Assembly: GCF_005144885.1 (NCBI RefSeq)
Contig: NZ_CP039690.1
Location: forward strand, 5,779,001 to 5,843,000
Reading direction: 5' to 3'
DNA length: 64,000 nucleotides
Source of the DNA: Phreatobacter stygius
Lineage (GTDB): Bacteria; Pseudomonadota; Alphaproteobacteria; Rhizobiales; Phreatobacteraceae
Shown in pieces: positions 14,490-24,016 of this stretch. The notes below the pieces were generated by a model. The model had not been told where the DNA came from. It saw nothing but the letters and a program-made list of their open reading frames with translations, and did not search any database. Within the stretch, counting starts at the first letter, position 1, and each line of letters begins with the position of its first letter. Made by a program: the position numbers and the translations under genes.

Positions 14490-16790
14490 ATGGTGGCCAT
14501 GATCCTGCGCTCGATCCGAATGAACGTCCTGTCCCGGCCCATCTTCAACTGGGCCAAGCGCGCCATGCCGCCGATCTCGGAGACCGAACGGGACGCCATC
14601 GAAGCCGGCACGGTCTGGTGGGACGGCGAGCTGTTCACCGGCAATCCCGACTGGCAGCAGCTTGTTGCCATGGCGCCGGCGCGGCTGACCGACGAAGAGC
14701 AGGCTTTCATGGACGGCCCGGTCCGCGAACTCTGCGGGATGGTCGATGACTGGACCATCACCTGGCACGACCGCGATCTGCCGCCCGAGGTCTGGCGCTA
14801 CATGCGCGAGCAGCGCTTCTTCGGCATGATCATCCCGAAACGTTACGGCGGCCTGGGTTTTTCCAACACCATGCATTCGGAGGTGGTGCGCACGGTGTCG
14901 TCGGCAAGCGTGGTCGCCGGCGTCACGGTCATGGTGCCGAACTCGCTCGGGCCGGGCGAATTGCTCGTGCATTTCGGCACCGACGAGCAGCGCGACTATT
15001 GGCTGCCACGCCTCGCCGAAGGTGCGGAAATTCCCTGCTTCGGCCTGACCTCGGCGGATGCCGGTTCGGACGCCGCGGCCATGACCGATATCGGCATCGT
15101 CGAGCACGGCCAGCACGAGGGCCGGGAGGTGCTCGGCATCCGGCTGAATTTCCACAAGCGCTATATCACGCTTGGCCCGGTCGCCACCGTCATGGGGCTT
15201 GCCTTCAAGCTGCAGGATCCGAACAACCTCCTTGGTCGCGGCAATGATCTCGGCATCACCGTGGCGCTGCTGCCGACCGCGACGCCGGGCGTCCACCATG
15301 GCGAGCGGCACATTCCGCAAATGACCCATTTCCAGAACGGCCCGCTGCACGGCGAGGACGTTTTCATCCCCTTGTCCTGGGTTCTCGGCGGCGAGAAGCA
15401 GATCGGCGAGGGCTGGAAGATGCTGATGACGGCGCTGGCCGCCGGCCGCGGCATTTCACTGCCGTCCCAGTCGGCCGCGGGCGCGGCGATGTGCGCGCGG
15501 GCGACCGGCGCCTATGCCCGGGTGCGCAGCCAGTTCCACGTGCCGATCGGCCAGTTCGAGGGCATCCGGCTGCACCTGGCCGACCTTGCCGCCAATGCCT
15601 ATCAGCTCGACGCGGCGCGCCGGCTGACGGTCGCAGCACTCGACCAGGGCCACAAGCCCTCGGTCATCTCGGCGATCATGAAATATCATGCCACCGAACG
15701 CATGCGGCGATCGGTCGAAAAGGCCATGGATATCCATGGCGGCAAGGCGATCATCGATGGCCCGAAAAACTATCTCGGCGGTCTCTATCGCTCGGTGCCC
15801 ATCGGCATCACGGTCGAGGGCGCCAATATTCTCACCCGCAATCTGATGATTTTCGGCCAGGGGGCGATCCGTTCGCATCCCTTCATGCTGAAGGAAATGC
15901 TGGCGCTGTCGGAGCCCGACAAGGCCAAGGGCCTGGATCAGTTCGACCGCAGTTTCTGGGGCCATGCCGGCCACGCCGTCACGAACACGTTCCGGGCCTT
16001 GGGCCGTGGCTGGTCGGGCGGTCGTTTCGCGCCGGCGCCCGCCGGCGTCGGGCTCGCGCATCATTGGCGGATGCTGTCGCGCCATGCGGCGGCCTTCGCG
16101 CTGGTCTCGGACCTGGCGCTGCTGACGCTGGGCGGCGCCCTGAAGCGCAAGGAAATGCTGTCGGCGCGGCTCGGCGACATCCTCTCGGAGCTCTACCTGC
16201 TCGGCGCCGTGCTGAAGCGTTACGAGGACGAGGGACGGATCGCCGAGGATCAGCCGATCGTCGACTACATCATGGCGCAGGGCGCCGGCCGGCTCGCGCT
16301 GGCCTTCGAAGGCGTTTTGGCCAATCTGCCGGCGCGCTGGGCTGCCCATCTCGTCGGTTTCATCGCCTTTCCCCTTGGCGTACCGCGCCGCGAACCGTCG
16401 GATGACCTCGCCAACCAGGTCGCCGAGGTCCTGCTGAAACCCTCGGCGCAACGCGACCGCCTGACGCCTGGTCTCTATTGGGGCGAGGGACGGGCGGATC
16501 ACCCGCTCGCCGATCTGGAGCACGCCTTCCAGCTCGTCGTGGCGGCCGAACCGATCGACCGGAAGCTGCGCGAGGCGAAAATCCGCGATGCCGCGGAGGC
16601 GCGCCGCCAGGGCGTCATCGACGATGGCGAGTTCGATCAGCTCGCCCGGCTGAAACAGGCGGTCGATCGGGTGGTTGCGGTCGACGCATTTCCCATGGAC
16701 GATGTCGCGCCACTTGCAGCGCAGCACGATCATGCCAAGGCCGAGGGGGCCAAGGCCTTCGCGGCGGGTGGGCGCGAGGCTGCGGAATGA
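14490..16790 (+). CDS. fadE: acyl-CoA dehydrogenase, FadE type
   Basis: This enzyme of about 766 residues catalyses the first step of fatty acid beta-oxidation, acyl-CoA to trans-2-enoyl-CoA with FAD. It has the long FadE architecture: the N-terminal signature LPPxSxTERxAxExGxVWW (here MPPISETERDAIEAGTVWWDGELF), a core dehydrogenase domain with IIPKRYGGLGFS, CFGLTSADAGSDAAAM and KAMDIHGGKAI, and a C-terminal DUF1974-type extension from about residue 470 on. The exact start is uncertain: ATG codons at 14490, 14499 and 14520 all precede the conserved region and none has a strong ribosome-binding site. It is the first gene of a four-gene operon whose members overlap by one to four bases. Confidence 0.9.
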   Translation: MVAMILRSIRMNVLSRPIFNWAKRAMPPISETERDAIEAGTVWWDGELFTGNPDWQQLVAMAPARLTDEEQAFMDGPVRELCGMVDDWTITWHDRDLPPEVWRYMREQRFFGMIIPKRYGGLGFSNTMHSEVVRTVSSASVVAGVTVMVPNSLGPGELLVHFGTDEQRDYWLPRLAEGAEIPCFGLTSADAGSDAAAMTDIGIVEHGQHEGREVLGIRLNFHKRYITLGPVATVMGLAFKLQDPNNLLGRGNDLGITVALLPTATPGVHHGERHIPQMTHFQNGPLHGEDVFIPLSWVLGGEKQIGEGWKMLMTALAAGRGISLPSQSAAGAAMCARATGAYARVRSQFHVPIGQFEGIRLHLADLAANAYQLDAARRLTVAALDQGHKPSVISAIMKYHATERMRRSVEKAMDIHGGKAIIDGPKNYLGGLYRSVPIGITVEGANILTRNLMIFGQGAIRSHPFMLKEMLALSEPDKAKGLDQFDRSFWGHAGHAVTNTFRALGRGWSGGRFAPAPAGVGLAHHWRMLSRHAAAFALVSDLALLTLGGALKRKEMLSARLGDILSELYLLGAVLKRYEDEGRIAEDQPIVDYIMAQGAGRLALAFEGVLANLPARWAAHLVGFIAFPLGVPRREPSDDLANQVAEVLLKPSAQRDRLTPGLYWGEGRADHPLADLEHAFQLVVAAEPIDRKLREAKIRDAAEARRQGVIDDGEFDQLARLKQAVDRVVAVDAFPMDDVAPLAAQHDHAKAEGAKAFAAGGREAAE

Positions 16791-18109
16791 CGATGTCGGA
16801 GGATGCGGGGCCAGCGGCGCGCGACGGCGGCCGGCCGGTCTATCTGGTCGACGGCGCACGAACGCCGTTCCTCAGGGCGCGCGGCAAGCCCGGTCCGTTC
16901 ACGCCGGTCGATCTGGCGGTCCAGTGCGGCCGGCCTTTACTGCTGCGCCAGCCGTTTCCGCGCGCCGCTTTCGACACGGTCATCCTCGGCTGCGTCAACG
17001 TCATTGCCGACGAAATGAACCCGGCACGGGTGGCAGCCCTTCGCCTCGGCCTGGGCGAGGCGATGACGGCTTTCACCGTGCAGATCAATTGCGGCTCGGG
17101 CATGCAGTCGATCGACACGGCGTTCCGGACGATCGAGGCGGGCAAGGCCGATCTGATCCTGGCCGGCGGCGCCGAAGCCCTCAGCCATGCGCCGCTGGTG
17201 CTGCGGCGCGAGGCGGTGGAATGGTTCGGCCGCTTTGCCGGAGCCAAGTCGGCCTTGCAGAAGGCCGCGGCTCTCGGCGGCCTGCGGCCCGATTTCTTCC
17301 AGCCGGTCATTGGCCTCGAGCGCGGCCTGACCGATCCGATCACCGAACTGAACATGGGACAGACCGCCGAAGTGGTTGGCCACCTCTTCGCCATTTCGCG
17401 CGCGGCGGCCGATGCCTATGCGCTGGAAAGCCACCGCAGGCTGGCCCGTGCCCAGGAGGCCGGCGACCTCGACAATGAGGTGATACCGGCGATCGCCAGC
17501 GACGGTACTCTCTTCGAGAAGGACGACGGCGTCAGGCCGGATAGCACGATGGACAAGCTCGGTGCGCTGAAGCCGGTGTTCGAGCGCCCCTACGGCAAGG
17601 TCACCGCCGGCAATTCCTCGCAGATCACCGACGGCGCGTCCTGGGTGATCCTGGCCTCCGAAGCCGCGGTCGAAAAACATCGGCTGACGCCGCTGGCGCG
17701 CATCGTCGACAGCGAATGGGCAGCCCTCGATCCCGCGATCATGGGGCTCGGGCCGGTGCTGGCCTCGACCCCGATCCTGGAGCGGCGCGGCCTTGGCCGT
17801 GACGACATCGACATCTGGGAGATCAACGAGGCCTTCGCCGCCCAGGTGCTTGGCTGTCTCGCGGCCTGGAACGACGAGCGCTTCTGCCGCGCCGTGCTCG
17901 GCCGCGACACGCCCTTCGGCCTGATCGATCACGACCGGCTCAATGTCGACGGCGGCGCGATCAGTCTCGGCCATCCCGTCGGCACGAGCGGCAACCGCAT
18001 CGTGCTGCATCTGGCCAATACGCTCAGGCGGCGCGGCATGAAGCGTGGCGTTGCCACCGAGTGCATCGGCGGCGGGCAGGGCGGCGCCATGCTGCTGGAG
18101 GTGGCGTGA
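16787..18109 (+). CDS. fadI: acetyl-CoA acyltransferase (FadI-type thiolase)
   Basis: This 440-residue thiolase would cleave 3-ketoacyl-CoA with CoA to release acetyl-CoA, the last step of the beta-oxidation cycle. The nucleophilic Cys lies in INCGSGMQSI. The His of the second motif is in WEINEAFAAQVLG, with GGAISLGHPVGTSGNRI following. The C-terminal active-site Cys is in ATECIGGGQGGAMLLE. The start ATG overlaps the fadE stop in an ATGA arrangement, which implies translational coupling. Its length and the NCGSG context fit the FadI group acting on medium and long chains better than biosynthetic PhaA thiolases (about 390 residues). Confidence 0.92.
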   Translation: MTMSEDAGPAARDGGRPVYLVDGARTPFLRARGKPGPFTPVDLAVQCGRPLLLRQPFPRAAFDTVILGCVNVIADEMNPARVAALRLGLGEAMTAFTVQINCGSGMQSIDTAFRTIEAGKADLILAGGAEALSHAPLVLRREAVEWFGRFAGAKSALQKAAALGGLRPDFFQPVIGLERGLTDPITELNMGQTAEVVGHLFAISRAAADAYALESHRRLARAQEAGDLDNEVIPAIASDGTLFEKDDGVRPDSTMDKLGALKPVFERPYGKVTAGNSSQITDGASWVILASEAAVEKHRLTPLARIVDSEWAALDPAIMGLGPVLASTPILERRGLGRDDIDIWEINEAFAAQVLGCLAAWNDERFCRAVLGRDTPFGLIDHDRLNVDGGAISLGHPVGTSGNRIVLHLANTLRRRGMKRGVATECIGGGQGGAMLLEVA

Positions 18110-20223
18110 TGCGCGACAGATCCGTGCCGGTCCGCGGCGTGCTCGCCGCTCGTGAAATGGCGATGGGGCCGGCGGCGACGCTGACCCGCCTGCGCCATTG
18201 GCACCTGAAGAAGGATGACGACGGCATCGCCTGGCTGATCCTCGACCGGGCCGGCGAGAACGCCAATACCCTGTCCGAAGAGGTGATGCGGGAACTCGAC
18301 ACCATGCTCGCCGAGATCGCCGGTCTCGGCGTGAAAGGGCTGGTCCTGCGCTCGGCCAAAACCGGCGGCTTCGCGGCCGGCGCCGATATCCGCGACTTTC
18401 GCGGCGTCGCCGATGTCGCCGAGATCGAGGCGCGGATGCGCGGCGCCCACGACATCGTCGACCGGCTGGCCGCCTTGCGCATTCCGACCGTTGCCGTCGT
18501 CCACGGCCATTGCCTCGGCGGCGGCCTGGAACTGGCGCTTGCCTGCCGCCACCGCATCGCGGTCGACGGCGCGAGTTTCGGCTTCCCCGAAGTCTTGCTC
18601 GGCCTGCATCCGGGGCTCGGCGGAACCTTCCGCCTGCCCACGCTGATCGACCCCATCGAAGCGATGACCATGATGCTGACCGGCAGGTCGGTCCATGCCG
18701 CCAAGGCGAGGCGTCTCGGGCTGGTCGATGCCGTGGTCGAGGAGCGCCACGTCGCCCATGCCGTGGGTGCCGCGATATCAGGTGGGCTGAAGCGCGCCGG
18801 CCGGGGCTGGATGAGCCCGGCCTTCGCTCTCGGCGCGGCCCGGCGCCTCGCCGGCAAGCGCATGCGCGCGGAAGCCGAGAAACAGGCGCCGGCGGAGCAT
18901 TATCCCGCGCCCTATCGGCTGATCTCGCTGTGGGAGGAGCATGGCAGCGACAAGAAGGCCATGCAGCCGGCGGAAATCCGCTCCTTCGCGGAACTGCTCG
19001 CCGGCAAGACCGCGCAGAACCTGATCCGCGTCTTCTTCCTGCGTGAAGGGCTCAAGGCCCTGGGCAAGGGCGACAGCCGGATCGACCACGTCCATGTCAT
19101 TGGCGCCGGCACCATGGGCGGCGATATCGCGGCCTGGTGCGCGGCGCGTGGCCTCACCGTCACGCTGGCCGACCTCGACCGCAAGGCGCTCGGCAAGGCG
19201 ATCGGACGGGCCTCGTCCTTCTACGACAAACGGCTTCATTCCGGCATCGCGCGCCGGGATGCGCTCGATCGGCTGATGCCTGACCTCGGCGGCGACGGCG
19301 CAGCGCGTGCCGATATCGTCATCGAGGCGATCGCCGAGGATGCGGAGATCAAGAAAAAGGTCTTTGCGAGCCTCGCCACGGTCATGAAACCGGACGCGAT
19401 CCTGGCGACCAATACGTCGAGCATCCCCTTGGAGACCCTGCGCGAGGGCCTGGCCTTGCCGGACCGGCTGGTCGGCGTGCATTTCTTCAATCCGGTCACC
19501 CGCATGGAACTGGTCGAGATCGTTGCGCACGATCAGGCCAGCCCGGAGACGCTGGCCCGGGCGCGCGCCTTCTGCGGCCGGATCGACCGGCTGCCGGCGC
19601 CGGTCCGGAGCTCGCCCGGTTTTTTGGTCAACCGCGCCCTGACGCCCTATCTGAGCGAAGCTTTCGTCATGCTCGACGAGGGCATGCGGAAGGAAACCAT
19701 CGACCAGGCGGCCAGGGATTTCGGCATGCCCATGGGGCCGATCGAGCTTGCCGACCAGGTTGGGCTCGACATTGGCCTGCATGTTGCCGAGATGCTGAAG
19801 CGGTCGCTGGCCGACCCGCTGCCCGACATTCCCGACTGGCTGCGCCAGAAGGTCGCCAAGGGTGAGCTCGGCCGCAAGACCGGCAAGGGGCTCTACGCCT
19901 ACGACAAGGACGGCAAACCGGTAAAGGCGGAAGCCCCGGCACCCGACGCCGACCTGGCCGACCGCCTGGTCATGCCCATGCTCAACACCTGCGTCAGGCT
20001 GTTGCGCGAAGGCGTCGTCGCCGATGCCGATACGCTGGATGGCGCGATGATCTTCGCCACCGGCTTTGCGCCGTTCCGGGGCGGGCCGATCCATTATGCC
20101 CGCGAGCGCGGCATCGAGGAGGTCGTCGCGGCCTTGAGCCGTCTCGAAGCGGTCCACGGCGCCAGGTTCCGGCCCGACGAGGGCTGGCGCGATCTGGCAA
20201 AGCCGGGGCCGGCCTTGGCATGA
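18109..20223 (+). CDS. fadJ: bifunctional enoyl-CoA hydratase/3-hydroxyacyl-CoA dehydrogenase (FadJ type)
   Basis: This 704-residue enzyme performs the middle two steps of beta-oxidation. The N-terminal crotonase domain (about 30-240) has the oxyanion and acid/base elements GGFAAGADIRDF, HGHCLGGGLELALACRH and FPEVLLGLHPGLGG, with both catalytic Glu present. The dehydrogenase part begins with the NAD motif HVIGAGTMGGDIA (about residue 330), continues with DIVIEAIAED, ATNTSS and the catalytic His in VGVHFFNPVTRMELVE, and ends with the tandem C-terminal helical domains (SPGFLVNRALTPYLSEA, FRGGPIHYAR). The first base of its ATG is the last base of the thiolase stop. It is the alpha-subunit partner of the FadI-type thiolase. 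Confidence 0.93.
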   Translation: MRDRSVPVRGVLAAREMAMGPAATLTRLRHWHLKKDDDGIAWLILDRAGENANTLSEEVMRELDTMLAEIAGLGVKGLVLRSAKTGGFAAGADIRDFRGVADVAEIEARMRGAHDIVDRLAALRIPTVAVVHGHCLGGGLELALACRHRIAVDGASFGFPEVLLGLHPGLGGTFRLPTLIDPIEAMTMMLTGRSVHAAKARRLGLVDAVVEERHVAHAVGAAISGGLKRAGRGWMSPAFALGAARRLAGKRMRAEAEKQAPAEHYPAPYRLISLWEEHGSDKKAMQPAEIRSFAELLAGKTAQNLIRVFFLREGLKALGKGDSRIDHVHVIGAGTMGGDIAAWCAARGLTVTLADLDRKALGKAIGRASSFYDKRLHSGIARRDALDRLMPDLGGDGAARADIVIEAIAEDAEIKKKVFASLATVMKPDAILATNTSSIPLETLREGLALPDRLVGVHFFNPVTRMELVEIVAHDQASPETLARARAFCGRIDRLPAPVRSSPGFLVNRALTPYLSEAFVMLDEGMRKETIDQAARDFGMPMGPIELADQVGLDIGLHVAEMLKRSLADPLPDIPDWLRQKVAKGELGRKTGKGLYAYDKDGKPVKAEAPAPDADLADRLVMPMLNTCVRLLREGVVADADTLDGAMIFATGFAPFRGGPIHYARERGIEEVVAALSRLEAVHGARFRPDEGWRDLAKPGPALA

Positions 20224-22088
20224 GCGGGCCGGCCGTCCACAGCGATGCCGCTGCCATTGCCGACCGCATCATCGATGAGCTGGACGGCCGGATCGTGCTC
20301 GGCCTGCCGCTCGGTCTCGGCAAATCGGTCCGGATCGCCGATGCGCTGTTTGCCCGCGCCGCCGCCGACCGGGCCATTCGTCTCGATATCTTCACCGCCT
20401 TGACGCTGGAGCCGCCGCGCTGGTCCTCCGACATGGAGCGCCGCTTCGTCGAGCCGTTGAACCAGCGGCTGTTCGCTGGCTACCAGGTGCCGGCCTATGC
20501 CAGGGCGCTACGCGACGGCACGCTGCCGGACAATGTGACGGTCAGCGAGTTCTTCCTGCAGGCCGGCCGCTGGCTCGAGGTGCCGGCGATGCAGCAGGCC
20601 TATATCAGCGCCAATTACACCCATGCCGCGCGTTATATTTTCGACCGCGGCCTCAATGTCATCGCCCAATTGGTCGCCCGGCGCGGCGAAGGCGAGGCGG
20701 CCCGCTACAGCCTGTCCTGCAACAGCGACACCACGCTCGATCTCCTGCCGCGGCTCAAGGCGAGCGGCCGCAAGTTCCTGCTGGTCGGCGAGGTCAATTC
20801 AGCCTTGCCCTTCATGGCCGGCGAGGCGGCCTTGCCGGCAAGCGCGTTCAAGCTCGTGCTGGAGACACCGGGAGCGGAGCCGCGCCTGTTCGCGCCGCCC
20901 AAGGAGCCGGTCTCGGATGCCGACCATGCCATCGGCATTCACGCGGCAAGCCTGGTCAAGGATGGCGGCACGCTGCAGATCGGCATCGGCTCGCTCGGCG
21001 ACGCGGTGACGGCGGCGCTGATCATGCGCCATCGCGACCCTGAGCTGTTCGCCGAGACGCTGCGGGGCCTCGACGGCCGCGATACCATCGGCGAGCGCGA
21101 GACCGGGCGGTTCGACCTCGGCCTCTATGCGACCAGCGAGATGTTCGTCGATGGTTTCGCCGAGCTCTATCGTGAGCGCATCCTGAAACGCCGGGCCGCC
21201 GACGGCGCCTTGCTGCATGCCGGCTTCTTCGTCGGCTCCGAGGATTTCTATCGCTTCCTGCGCGACCTGCCCGACGCCGAGCGCGACCTGTTCCAGATGC
21301 GCCCGATCTCCTTCGTCAACGAGATCTTCGGCGATGAGGCGGCCAAGCGTCGCGACCGGGTCGACGCCCGTTTCGTCAACAGCGCCATGATGGTGACATT
21401 GCTCGGCGACGTGGTGTCCGACGGCCTCGGCGGCGGCCGCGTGGTGTCGGGTGTCGGCGGCCAGTATAATTTCGTCGCCCAGGCCTTCGCGCTCGACGGG
21501 GCCCGCTCGATCATCACCTTGAACGCCTGGCGCCGGTTCCATGGCGAGCGCCACTCGCGGCTCCTGTGGAATTCCGACCACACGACCATTCCCCGGCATT
21601 TGCGCGATATCGTGATCACCGAATATGGCGTGGCGGATCTTCGCGGCCGATCCGACCGCGACTGCATCGTCGCGATGCTGGCGATCGCCGACCAGAAATT
21701 CCAGGGCGAGCTTGCCGCGCAGGCCCGCAAGAGCCGCAAGCTGGAGGCCGGCTTCCGTTTGCCGGACGCGCACCGGGACAATACGCGCGAGCGCATCGCC
21801 GGGGCTTTGCGGGCCGCCAAGGCGCGCGGGTTCTGCCAGCCGTTTCCGTTCGGCACGGCTTTCACCGACGAAGAGCGCAAGCTCCTGCCGGCTTTGGCGC
21901 TGCTGCGCGACCGCATGGCCGGCTCCTGGTCGCAGGCCTGGGTCCTGCTCGCCTCGCTCATGGCCGGCGGGGCGCCGGACCGGCATGGTCCCGAGCTCCG
22001 GCGCATGGCCCTGGATGTTCCCAAGACAATGTCGGAACGCCTGTACCGGCGGGTCCTGACCTGGGCGCTGGACCAGCAGGCCGGCTGA
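20220..22088 (+). CDS. acetyl-CoA hydrolase/transferase family protein
   Basis: This 622-residue protein belongs to the acetyl-CoA hydrolase/CoA-transferase family. Members use an active-site Glu to form a glutamyl-CoA thioester and either hydrolyse acetyl-CoA or transfer CoA to another acid. The conserved C-terminal block is present: GGVVSGVGGQYNF-like (here GGRVVSGVGGQYNFVAQAF), a segment around RLLWNSDHTTIPRH, and ITEYGVADLRGRSDRD with the usual family signature. Its ATG overlaps the fadJ stop by four bases, so it is co-expressed with beta-oxidation. Likely roles are recycling free CoA when acetyl-CoA is in excess, or activating short-chain acids. At 622 residues it is longer than the common 430-500-residue members; the extra part is mainly N-terminal. 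Confidence 0.85.
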   Translation: MSGPAVHSDAAAIADRIIDELDGRIVLGLPLGLGKSVRIADALFARAAADRAIRLDIFTALTLEPPRWSSDMERRFVEPLNQRLFAGYQVPAYARALRDGTLPDNVTVSEFFLQAGRWLEVPAMQQAYISANYTHAARYIFDRGLNVIAQLVARRGEGEAARYSLSCNSDTTLDLLPRLKASGRKFLLVGEVNSALPFMAGEAALPASAFKLVLETPGAEPRLFAPPKEPVSDADHAIGIHAASLVKDGGTLQIGIGSLGDAVTAALIMRHRDPELFAETLRGLDGRDTIGERETGRFDLGLYATSEMFVDGFAELYRERILKRRAADGALLHAGFFVGSEDFYRFLRDLPDAERDLFQMRPISFVNEIFGDEAAKRRDRVDARFVNSAMMVTLLGDVVSDGLGGGRVVSGVGGQYNFVAQAFALDGARSIITLNAWRRFHGERHSRLLWNSDHTTIPRHLRDIVITEYGVADLRGRSDRDCIVAMLAIADQKFQGELAAQARKSRKLEAGFRLPDAHRDNTRERIAGALRAAKARGFCQPFPFGTAFTDEERKLLPALALLRDRMAGSWSQAWVLLASLMAGGAPDRHGPELRRMALDVPKTMSERLYRRVLTWALDQQAG

Positions 22089-22106
22089 GACGCACCGTCT
22101 CGCCGT

Positions 22107-23213
22107 TCACCCCGGCGGATCGTTCGGGAAGACGGTGGCGTGGCGGCCGTCCCAGGACAGGCTGACCGCTTGTCCGCGCGTCAGGCTCGCGGCCTCCGCC
22201 TCATTGGCATGGTGAAGCGCGAAACAGTCCTTGCCGTCAGCCAGGCGGATCACCGACCGGCGGGCGTTGCCGAGATAGACCACGTCGGTCAGGGTGCCGG
22301 TCACGCCGCCGTCATGCTGCGTGGCCGGCTGCAGCCTGAGGCGCTCGGGCCTGATGGCGACGACCACCGACGTGCCCGACCGGGCCGGTTCCGGCGACAT
22401 CGCCGCGACCGGACTGCCGGCAATGTCGACACGGCAATGCGCGCCATCGGCGCCGGTGACGCGTCCGGGCAGGAAATTGGTCTCACCGATGAAATCGGCG
22501 ACGAAGCGTGTCGCCGGGCGCTCATAGAGCTCTTCCGGCGTGCCGATCTGCTCGACCCGCCCCTTGTTGAACACCGCGATGCGGTCGCTCATCGTCAGGG
22601 CCTCTTCCTGGTCATGCGTGACATAGAGCACCGAGATCCGCCGCTCGCGGTGGATGCGCTTGATTTCGCGCTGCATCTGCTCGCGCAGCTTCTTGTCGAG
22701 CGCGCCGAGCGGCTCGTCCATCAACAGCAAGGTCGGGTGATAGACCATGGCCCGGGCCAGCGCGACGCGCTGCTGCTGGCCGCCCGAGAGCTGGCGCGGC
22801 AGCCGGTCACCATAATCGGCAAGTCCGACCAGCTGGAGCGCATCGGCAACCTGCCGCTCGCGTTCGGCGCGCCCGACCTGGCGCATTTCCAAGGGGAAAG
22901 CGACGTTCCGGCGCACGGTCATGTGCGGAAACAGCGCGTAGTTCTGAAACACCATGCCGATGTCGCGCCGATAGGGCGGCAGCCGGTCGACCGGCTGGCC
23001 GCCGAGCCGGATCGATCCGGCATCCGGCTGCTGCAGTCCGGCGACCATCATCAGGGTTGTCGTCTTGCCCGAGCCGGAGGGCCCGAGAAAGGTCAGGAAC
23101 TCGTCCCGGCGCAGCGCGAGGTCGACGCTCTCGACCGCGACATAGCCGCCGTAACTCTTCTTGACGCCGCTCAGTTCGAGGACCGGTTGCCCCACGCCAT
23201 TGCCAACAGCCAT
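22107..23213 (-). CDS. ABC transporter ATPase, spermidine/putrescine (PotA) type
   Basis: This 368-residue ATPase powers the importer encoded by the next genes. Walker A is GPSGSGKTTT (about 44-53), the Q-loop is in FQNYALFPHMTV, the signature is LSGGQQQRVALARA, Walker B is LLLMDEPLGALD and the switch His is in THDQEEAL. A C-terminal TOBE domain (about 280-368; VAIRPERLRL, TDVVYLGNARRSVIRL) is typical of PotA, FbpC and related importers and may bind substrate or regulate. The start overlaps the permease stop by one base. It is the last gene of the leftward operon, ending 18 bases from the convergent acetyl-CoA hydrolase gene. Confidence 0.93.
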   Translation of the reverse strand: MAVGNGVGQPVLELSGVKKSYGGYVAVESVDLALRRDEFLTFLGPSGSGKTTTLMMVAGLQQPDAGSIRLGGQPVDRLPPYRRDIGMVFQNYALFPHMTVRRNVAFPLEMRQVGRAERERQVADALQLVGLADYGDRLPRQLSGGQQQRVALARAMVYHPTLLLMDEPLGALDKKLREQMQREIKRIHRERRISVLYVTHDQEEALTMSDRIAVFNKGRVEQIGTPEELYERPATRFVADFIGETNFLPGRVTGADGAHCRVDIAGSPVAAMSPEPARSGTSVVVAIRPERLRLQPATQHDGGVTGTLTDVVYLGNARRSVIRLADGKDCFALHHANEAEAASLTRGQAVSLSWDGRHATVFPNDPPG

Positions 23214-24016
23214 CACGTTCGTTCGACTCCCGTCCGTCGCCTGAGGATCGATTCGACAAGCAGCGCCACCAGCGCGAAGGCGAAGCAGAGCGAGGCGATC
23301 GCCGCGATGGTCGGATCCATGTCGCCCCGGATGTTCGACCACATCTGCACCGCGACCGGCCGGACCCGGGCCGAGCTGACGAACAGCGAGACGATCAGTT
23401 CGTCGAACGAGGCGACCGCGGCGAACAGCAGGCCGGACAGGATCGCCGGCAGCAGCAGCGGCAAGGTCACGCGTCGGAACGCCTGGAACGGCGGTGCGCC
23501 GAGCGTCGCGGCCGCGTCCTCGAGCCTGGGGTCGAGCGTCCGCAAGGCCGAACTGACGGTGGCCACGACATAGGGCATGGTGATGATGACATGGCCGATG
23601 ATCAGGCCGGTCAGCGTGCCGTTCAGCCCGAGCCCGCGATAGGCGCCGAACAGCGCGGCGGCCGTGATGATGCCGGGCACGATGATCGGCAGCATCAGCG
23701 CCGCGCCGATGACCGACGCGCCGGGGATCCGGCCGCGCACCAGCGCATAGGCGGCGGCGGTGCCGAGCAGGGTCGCGAGGGTCGCCGACGGGATCAGGAT
23801 CTGGATGCTGACGGTCAGGGCGTCGGTCCAGGCCGGATCGTTGAACAGGTTGCGGTACCAGCGCAGCGACAGCCCGGGCGGCGGGAACTGCAGGAACGAC
23901 GCGGCGCTGAACGAGATGATCACCACGATCACCAGCGGCGCGATCAGGTAGAGCGCGACGGCGACGCAGATCGCGCCGCGCAGGGTGCGCCAACGGTCGA
24001 GGCCATCGCCCTTCAT
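23213..24016 (-). CDS. ABC transporter permease, PotC type
   Basis: This 267-residue inner-membrane permease has about six hydrophobic segments, the first being ICVAVALYLIAPLVIVVIISFS. The EAA-type loop that contacts the ATPase is visible as EDAAATLGAPPFQAFRRVTLPLLLPAI. Length and motifs fit the second permease (PotC) of polyamine/opine-type importers. It overlaps the upstream permease by four bases (ATGA) and the ATPase by one base, so the three are translationally coupled. Confidence 0.92.
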   Translation of the reverse strand: MKGDGLDRWRTLRGAICVAVALYLIAPLVIVVIISFSAASFLQFPPPGLSLRWYRNLFNDPAWTDALTVSIQILIPSATLATLLGTAAAYALVRGRIPGASVIGAALMLPIIVPGIITAAALFGAYRGLGLNGTLTGLIIGHVIITMPYVVATVSSALRTLDPRLEDAAATLGAPPFQAFRRVTLPLLLPAILSGLLFAAVASFDELIVSLFVSSARVRPVAVQMWSNIRGDMDPTIAAIASLCFAFALVALLVESILRRRTGVERT

